DNA of 59,766 nt, taken from the NCBI RefSeq assembly GCF_937859865.1, contig NZ_CALMAT010000046.1, positions 4,996 through 64,761 on the forward strand. The letters run 5' to 3'. Below, in pieces: positions 59,537-59,766 of the stretch. The notes beneath the pieces were generated by a model. It saw only the letters and a list, made by a program, of their open reading frames with translations, was not told where the DNA came from and ran no database searches. The stretch is from an uncultured Mucilaginibacter sp. GTDB taxonomy: Bacteria > Bacteroidota > Bacteroidia > Sphingobacteriales > Sphingobacteriaceae. A program made the translations under genes and the position numbers. Every line of letters starts with the position of its first letter. The first letter of the stretch is position 1.

Positions 59537-59766
59537 ATGATCGAACTAAAACATATTTACAAATGGATTTCTACCGGTGGAAACCGTACTTTTTTATTAA
59601 AAGATATTAACCTAACCATCAACGAAGGCGAATTTGTCTCGATCATGGGCCCGTCCGGTTCCGGGAAATCAACTTTGCTGCACATTTTGGGGATGATTGA
59701 CGAACCATCCGAAGGCGAATACCTGTTTATGGAGCAATCCGTTTTTAAGCTGAAGGAAAAGCAGCG
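59537..59766 (+). CDS. ABC transporter ATP-binding protein, LolD/MacB-N type (3' end outside window)
   Basis: The first 76 codons are present: MIELKHIYKWISTGGNRTFL, then LKDINLTINEGEFVSIMGPS and the complete Walker A GPSGSGKST (about 41-49). The sequence continues LLHILGMIDEPSEGEYLF. It is of the same group as the ATPase at 16104 but not identical. It follows a predicted sigma-54 promoter of the array type, so a further transporter unit probably continues beyond the window. Confidence 0.92.
   Translation, partial: MIELKHIYKWISTGGNRTFLLKDINLTINEGEFVSIMGPSGSGKSTLLHILGMIDEPSEGEYLFMEQSVFKLKEKQ

Overview
The window reads as a chromosomal segment of a Bacteroidota species, most like Sphingobacteriales or Chitinophagales. 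The clues are about 800-residue twin-FtsX permeases, DUF4097 and DUF2382 proteins, Ala-Gln signal-peptide ends (SAQ, FAQ), little Shine-Dalgarno signal and moderately low GC. I recognise no rRNA, tRNA, CRISPR array, phage or transposase.

Layout. Positions 1-3500 hold ordinary genes on the minus strand: an MBL-fold hydrolase (cut by the window edge), an SDR oxidoreductase, a Crp/Fnr regulator, and a zeta-type P-loop kinase with a 55-residue partner. The same 16-bp palindrome lies in front of both the SDR and the regulator. From 3575 to 54552 comes the main subject: 16 full-length MacB/FtsX-type ABC permeases (P1-P16; three minus, thirteen plus). They are accompanied by one HlyD-type adaptor, one complete ABC ATPase, an NtrC-type sigma-54 activator with its histidine kinase, a secreted DUF4097 protein, a small secreted protein, two toxin-antitoxin pairs, an S23 four-helix-bundle protein, an SDR enzyme, and at least three permease fragments. 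From 55038 to 58665 there is a minus-strand stress-type cluster (DUF937, PRC-barrel/DUF2382, OmpA-like, YflT/DUF2382, DUF2382). The window ends inside a second LolD/MacB-type ATPase gene.

How it works together. Each permease is a head-to-tail double: membrane segment, periplasmic domain and FtsX domain, twice over. Each keeps a KE(I/V)G(I/V)RK-like loop in both halves where an ATPase would dock. Only one complete ATPase is present, so permeases probably share it or use partners encoded elsewhere. Six regulatory regions share one plan: two 16-17-bp TGT...ACA imperfect dyads on a 22-bp period, then a YGGYAY box whose GG starts 54-56 nt past the second dyad, then a start codon 50-150 nt on. This looks like tandem enhancer sites plus sigma-54 -24 elements. 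They fall at the heads of all the array transcription units: the divergent pair at 14052-14329, P8, the DUF4097-P9-P10 unit, the small secreted protein-P11-P16 unit, and the terminal ATPase. I infer one regulon driven by the NtrC-type protein encoded here, which would also control itself through the minus-strand unit. An envelope-stress or antimicrobial-peptide role is a guess from family resemblance.

Repeat structure. Permease bodies diverge strongly, but about 50-60 nt at their 3' ends are nearly identical even at silent positions. The spacers carry hairpin-forming repeats and a 15-bp word, GATAAAAGAAGCATC, one base away from part of that 3' box. Gene fragments joined to spacer repeats at this word, and a 74-bp relic joining a permease 5' end to a 3' end, suggest that the array grows, shrinks and homogenises by recombination.
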